Positions 7,854 to 11,021 of a stretch of DNA of 11,021 nucleotides are shown here, in pieces. The notes beneath the pieces were generated by a model. It was not told where the DNA came from, searched no databases, and saw only the letters and a program-made list of their open reading frames with translations. The translations under genes and the position numbers were made by a program. Position 1 is the first letter of the stretch. Every line of letters begins with the position of its first letter. The DNA is from Chloroflexales bacterium (GTDB taxonomy: Bacteria; Chloroflexota; Chloroflexia; Chloroflexales; Chloroflexaceae): assembly GCA_013336035.1 (NCBI GenBank), contig JAAXUL010000181.1, positions 1 through 11,021 of the forward strand. Reading direction: 5' to 3'.

Positions 7854-7884
7854 AAAAATGGGGGCGCTGCTTATTATAGCGGCC
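7854..7884 (-). terminator. Weak intrinsic terminator candidate after the membrane glycosyltransferase gene
   Basis: On the minus strand, 7884-7863 can fold with GGCCGCT pairing to AGCGCC (six pairs, one bulged C, 9-base loop). It is followed by CCCA and five T at 7858-7854. It lies about 75 bases past the stop of the GT-C gene. The stem is short and the T run is offset by 4 bases, so efficiency would be modest. The loop contains the TATAAT described separately, so this stretch may act as promoter, terminator or both. Confidence 0.35.
7873..7878 (-). promoter_or_regulatory. Candidate -10 box (TATAAT) for the C11 peptidase gene
   Basis: A perfect TATAAT lies on the minus strand about 160 bases before the protease ATG, in the only AT-rich patch of the 243-base gap. 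No good -35 is present: the 17-base spacing gives CATACT, and a nearby TTCACA (7891-7896) is only 12 bases away. If used, transcription would start near 7866 and leave a leader of about 150 bases that holds the hairpins described here. Confidence 0.45.
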
Positions 7885-7956
7885 AGGCGGTGTGAAGTAT
7901 GTTGAGAATCGGTGAAGGTGTGGGTGCGATTTTGAGGGGCGTCACGGTGGTGGGGC

Positions 7957-10900
7957 CTACTCTGCCGGCGTGAGCGCGACGCCGCCGAGCTGCACGCCGA
8001 CGGGGCGGCGGTCGGTCTGGCGGGGGTCCTCGGCGGCGGGGACCCAGGACAGGCTGTCGAGGCGCACGAGCAGGCTGCCGCCGGGGGCGGGCGGCAGGCG
8101 GGCGGGGTCGAGCCTGAGGGTGTAGCTGGCGGGCTTTTCGCCCAGCTCGAGGCAGCCCAGCTCGACCGGGGCGCCCGCATTGTTAGGCCAGAGGGCTGTC
8201 TCGGGCAGGGCGCTCACGCAGACCCGCGCCTGGCCCAGGTGGGCGGGCCTCGGGCCGCCGGCCAGATCGAGCTGTAGCGCGGCCGGGGCGGCTCCGGCGG
8301 GCCAGGGCAGGCGCAGTGTGGCGTCGCCGTTGGTCCAGGCGTAGGCCCCGCCGTCGGCCCGCTGCTCGGGGCGGTAGAGGCCGACCACCTGGGCGGCGAA
8401 GTCGTCGGGCGCCACGGGCGAGGGGGCCGCGGCCACGCTGCCGGCGGCCGACGGCGCCAGCCGGTAGATGGCGAAGGGCAGGCTCAGGCGGGCGACGTTG
8501 CGCGGCTTCTGGTCGGTCAGCTGCTCGAACTCGGGCACGTCGAGCGTGAAGCGGCCCGCGGGGACGAGGGCGAAGCCGGGCAGCGCGAAGCTGCCCCCCG
8601 AGGCGCTCAGCAGCAGGTAGACCTCGCGGCCCTGCGCGCGCCAGCGGCGGGCGGCCGCCGCCAGGTCGTCGGCGTACTTGCCGGGCTGGCTGCTCTTGAC
8701 CGCGAAGGCGTCGAGCCCGAAGGCGAAGCGCAAGGGCGTCGCCACCATGTCGGGCACATCGCGCGACTCGGCGTAGATCGGCGCCCCGCCCCGCATCAGC
8801 AGCACATCGCGCCCCGGCACGAAGCGGGCCGCCACCTGGCCTAGCTGCTCGATGGCGCCCGCGTACTCGCTGTGGGCGATGATCGGCCGGTTGGTCCAGG
8901 CGAGGAAGACGAGCAGGAGGGCGGCCATGACGAGGGACGAGAGACGAAGGACTAGGGACGGAGGGCTGGCAGGGCCGGTCTCTTCCGTCGTTGGCCTCTG
9001 GCCTTTGGTCGCGCCCGCGAGCGCGGCCAGCGCGTAGGCCATGCACAGCGCGAAGGCCGGGTAGGTGATCGGCACGAAGCGGCGCAGGATGTAGATGTAG
9101 TGCTGGTCCGAGGTGCCGTAGGTCTGGCGCACGTAGAAGAAGGTGCCGACGAAGGCCACCGTGAGGAAGAGCCACGCGCCCCCGCCCGGCCCGCGGCGCC
9201 ACCAGAGGGCGTAGCCCACGATGCCCAGGATGACGCCGAGGGGCGAGAGGTACCAGCCCACCCGCACCAGGTTGGCGAGGGGGATCATGTACTTGTCGTT
9301 GATCGGCGCCGGCTCAGAGCTGAGGTCGGCGGGGTCGACGGTCAGCCGCTCGAGCCAGCTCATCTCGGCGTATTCGTTGTACCATAGGCGCACGGGCAGC
9401 CGGATCGGCGCGCCGACGTAGCCCTGAAGCCGCAGCCAGTTGAGGGTCTGGTTGCTGAGCGGCCCCGCCCAGGGCCCGCGCTCGGCCCGCAGGCGCTCGC
9501 GCAGCGCGGCCGTGGCCTCGGGGTCGGCCGTCGCCTCCCAGAAGGGGCCGGCGCCGAGGGCCACGCCCGCCATGTTGTGGGCCTCGTCGATGCTCATGCG
9601 CCCGCTGCGCACGTCGAGGGCCACCAGGTCCGGGTCGCGGGTGAGCGGGTCGCTCCAGCCGCCGCGGGTATTAAAGAGGAGGTCGGCGTCGAGGATCTGG
9701 GGCCGCACCAGGTAGGCGTAGCCGGCCAGCAGCAGCGCGCCGCCCGCCACCAGGCTGAGCAGCGGCCCGCGGCGCCGCACGAGCCAGCGCTCGAGCCTGA
9801 GGATCGGCTCCGGCCAGCGCCGTAGGGCCGCGAGGGCGCCCAGGGCGACGGCGAGCGCGGCTACCTCGAGCACCAGGCGCGTGGGGCGGGCCAGGGCGCT
9901 GCCGGCCAGGTACTCCTCGCGCAGGGCGGGGGTCAGAAAGGGCAGGCTGAGCAGCGAGATCAGGGCGTAGTCCTGTAGCCGGTCGTGCCCGGTGTCGAAG
10001 AAGTAGGCCCGGGCGATGAAGCCAATATGCAGGGCGGCGTGGAGCAGCATAGCCCCGAGGCCGAGGGCCAGCGCGGTGTGGCGCCCGTCCCAGCGCCGGG
10101 TGAGCCACATGTATCCCAGGTAGGCCAGGACCGGCCCCAGCAGGAAGAAGTCGAGCCGGGCCATGGCGACCTGGCCGATCGCCACGCCGCTGAGCGCGGC
10201 GTAGACGATGGCCGATGGCCCCGCGGCGAAGTGCTCGTCGTCAAGCCTCGGGCGGTCTGCGGTCATCTTCGCGAAGAAGTACAGCCCGGCGAAGATCAGG
10301 AACTGGGCTACGGTCTCGGCGGTCGAGTAGCGCCCGAACCAGATCTGGGCGCCGTTGAGCGCCAGGAAGGCCATGGCCAGCAGCCCCACCCAGGGCCCGG
10401 CCAGGCGCCGCCCGAGCATGCCTACGCTCCACACGCCGAGCATGCCGAGCAGCCCCGGGGCGAACAGGCCCAGGTACGGCCCGCCGATGGCGGTGAGCAG
10501 GGCGATCCAGGCGGGCAGCAGGTGCAGGCCCTGGGGCACGACCCGGCCCGCGTCGAGCTCGCCCTCGTAGACGAAGAAGCCCGCGGCGCGCAGGCGCGTG
10601 GCGATATAGCGGTCGCGGGGCTGGCCGATGGTGTAGTTCGAGATCGCCTGCCTGGCCGGGCCCGCCACGGCCTCGTCGGCGCTCTGCGCCTCCTGGCCCC
10701 ACTGCGCCAGCAGCGCGTCGCTCTGCACCAGGGCGCCGGTGCGGGCGATGGCGAAGCCGGTGTTCGCGTAGACCCCCGCGTCCCGCACGCCGAGCACCGT
10801 CTCGAAGGGCCGCGCGACGAGCAGGAGGGCGACGAGCAGCACGGCGGCGTGGGCGGCCAGCTCCCAGCGAGGCGTGCGGGCAGCCGGGGCCTCGGGGGCG

Positions 10901-11021
10901 GGGCGCCGCGTGGCGGCCAGCAGGGTGGACACAGCGAGGGTGAGGCCCAGGTGCAGCCACGGCGAGAAGAGCCCCAGCTCGGCCAGGAGCAGGGCGAGCC
11001 ACCCGCTCCAGAGGGCGCCGG
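7957..11021 (-). CDS. Polytopic membrane glycosyltransferase of the GT-C type (5' end outside window)
   Basis: Probable GT-C (GT39/PMT-like) integral membrane glycosyltransferase, which would move a sugar from a polyprenyl-phosphate carrier outside the membrane. The frame stays open to the right edge, and the codons before GTG 10930-10932 encode a hydrophobic stretch including WLALLLAELGLFSPWLHLGL, so that GTG is probably internal; residues here are counted from it (991). About twelve hydrophobic helices are seen, e.g. 27-44, 137-200 (several), 204-222, 240-277, 286-312, 353-370, 389-408, 552-578, 585-600, 622-640 and 660-679. After the first helix comes GVRDAGVYANTGFAIARTG (48-66); acidic residues in this first outer loop are catalytic in GT-C enzymes, making D51 the candidate. 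Residues 690-825 look like a soluble alpha/beta part, and about 840-991 a beta-rich domain. A repeat-encoded insertion lies at about 641-669. The class is likely; donor and acceptor are unknown, and a non-enzymatic membrane protein is not excluded. Confidence 0.8.
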   Translation of the reverse strand, partial: GALWSGWLALLLAELGLFSPWLHLGLTLAVSTLLAATRRPAPEAPAARTPRWELAAHAAVLLVALLLVARPFETVLGVRDAGVYANTGFAIARTGALVQSDALLAQWGQEAQSADEAVAGPARQAISNYTIGQPRDRYIATRLRAAGFFVYEGELDAGRVVPQGLHLLPAWIALLTAIGGPYLGLFAPGLLGMLGVWSVGMLGRRLAGPWVGLLAMAFLALNGAQIWFGRYSTAETVAQFLIFAGLYFFAKMTADRPRLDDEHFAAGPSAIVYAALSGVAIGQVAMARLDFFLLGPVLAYLGYMWLTRRWDGRHTALALGLGAMLLHAALHIGFIARAYFFDTGHDRLQDYALISLLSLPFLTPALREEYLAGSALARPTRLVLEVAALAVALGALAALRRWPEPILRLERWLVRRRGPLLSLVAGGALLLAGYAYLVRPQILDADLLFNTRGGWSDPLTRDPDLVALDVRSGRMSIDEAHNMAGVALGAGPFWEATADPEATAALRERLRAERGPWAGPLSNQTLNWLRLQGYVGAPIRLPVRLWYNEYAEMSWLERLTVDPADLSSEPAPINDKYMIPLANLVRVGWYLSPLGVILGIVGYALWWRRGPGGGAWLFLTVAFVGTFFYVRQTYGTSDQHYIYILRRFVPITYPAFALCMAYALAALAGATKGQRPTTEETGPASPPSLVLRLSSLVMAALLLVFLAWTNRPIIAHSEYAGAIEQLGQVAARFVPGRDVLLMRGGAPIYAESRDVPDMVATPLRFAFGLDAFAVKSSQPGKYADDLAAAARRWRAQGREVYLLLSASGGSFALPGFALVPAGRFTLDVPEFEQLTDQKPRNVARLSLPFAIYRLAPSAAGSVAAAPSPVAPDDFAAQVVGLYRPEQRADGGAYAWTNGDATLRLPWPAGAAPAALQLDLAGGPRPAHLGQARVCVSALPETALWPNNAGAPVELGCLELGEKPASYTLRLDPARLPPAPGGSLLVRLDSLSWVPAAEDPRQTDRRPVGVQLGGVALTPAE
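8926..8960 (-). repeat. Degenerate heptanucleotide tandem repeat (AGGGACG-like) inside the GT-C gene
   Basis: On the plus strand five successive 7-mers read CATGACG, AGGGACG, AGAGACG, AAGGACT and AGGGACG. Read on the coding (minus) strand they encode Ser/Leu/Val/Arg-rich residues at about 658-669, leading into the last membrane helix. Base composition (purine-rich on the plus strand) differs from the flanking coding DNA. The repeat keeps the reading frame. Confidence 0.65.
8990..9010 (-). repeat. Second heptanucleotide repeat (TTTGGCC-like) in the same insertion
   Basis: The plus strand reads GTTGGCC, TCTGGCC, TTTGGTC, three 7-mers differing at one to three positions each. They encode residues at about 641-648 (ATKGQRPT) of the membrane protein. 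The 29 bases between this tract and the tract at 8926-8960 include GTCTCTTCCGTC (8978-8989), which is complementary, with a 2-base bulge, to GACGAGAGAC (8936-8945) in the first tract. The whole element, 8926-9010, could therefore form an imperfect hairpin. Confidence 0.55.

Noticed and set aside
10241..11002. 253-codon minus-strand frame in another phase of the membrane protein gene
   Set aside because: It is Arg/Pro/Ala-rich and typical of an out-of-phase reading of GC-rich DNA; the membrane protein frame explains the region.

Overview
The window is very GC-rich and densely coding. It looks like a piece of a Chloroflexota chromosome, probably class Chloroflexia. That placement is inferred from three things: a soluble-adenylyl-cyclase-like regulator with ATPase and TPR parts, a large secreted clan CD protease ending in YLPMTVR (a type of C-terminus I associate with exported Chloroflexia proteins), and short heptanucleotide repeats inside a coding region. 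There is no rRNA, tRNA, CRISPR array, insertion sequence or phage gene.

Layout. Bases 1-174 (+) are the last 57 codons of a gene whose start lies to the left. It meets, tail to tail and with only 25 bases between the stop codons, a long minus-strand series of three genes. In transcription order these are: (i) 11021-7957, a polytopic membrane protein of the GT-C glycosyltransferase type, cut by the right edge of the window; (ii) 7713-4444, an exported C11 (clostripain-family) cysteine peptidase of 1089 residues; (iii) 4312-200, a 1370-residue class III nucleotide cyclase / AAA-type ATPase / TPR protein built like mammalian soluble adenylyl cyclase.

The gaps between the genes carry signals. 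The 243-base gap 7714-7956 holds a TATAAT box inside a terminator-like hairpin, a leader with further hairpins, and a hairpin whose 3' arm runs into the ribosome-binding site of the protease gene. The 131-base gap 4313-4443 holds a perfect 11-bp inverted repeat behind the protease gene, and a TACAAT box 6 bases before the cyclase ATG, which suggests a leaderless transcript. The three genes therefore look like separate transcription units in the same direction rather than one tight operon.

Functionally, two genes concern the cell envelope or exterior (membrane glycosyltransferase, secreted protease) and one is a cytoplasmic signalling protein. Nothing in the sequence directly links them. The most informative points are residue-level: the cyclase has one complete composite active site but lacks the residues that bind bicarbonate in human sAC, and the protease keeps its His/Cys dyad but has Tyr where relatives have the S1-pocket Asp.
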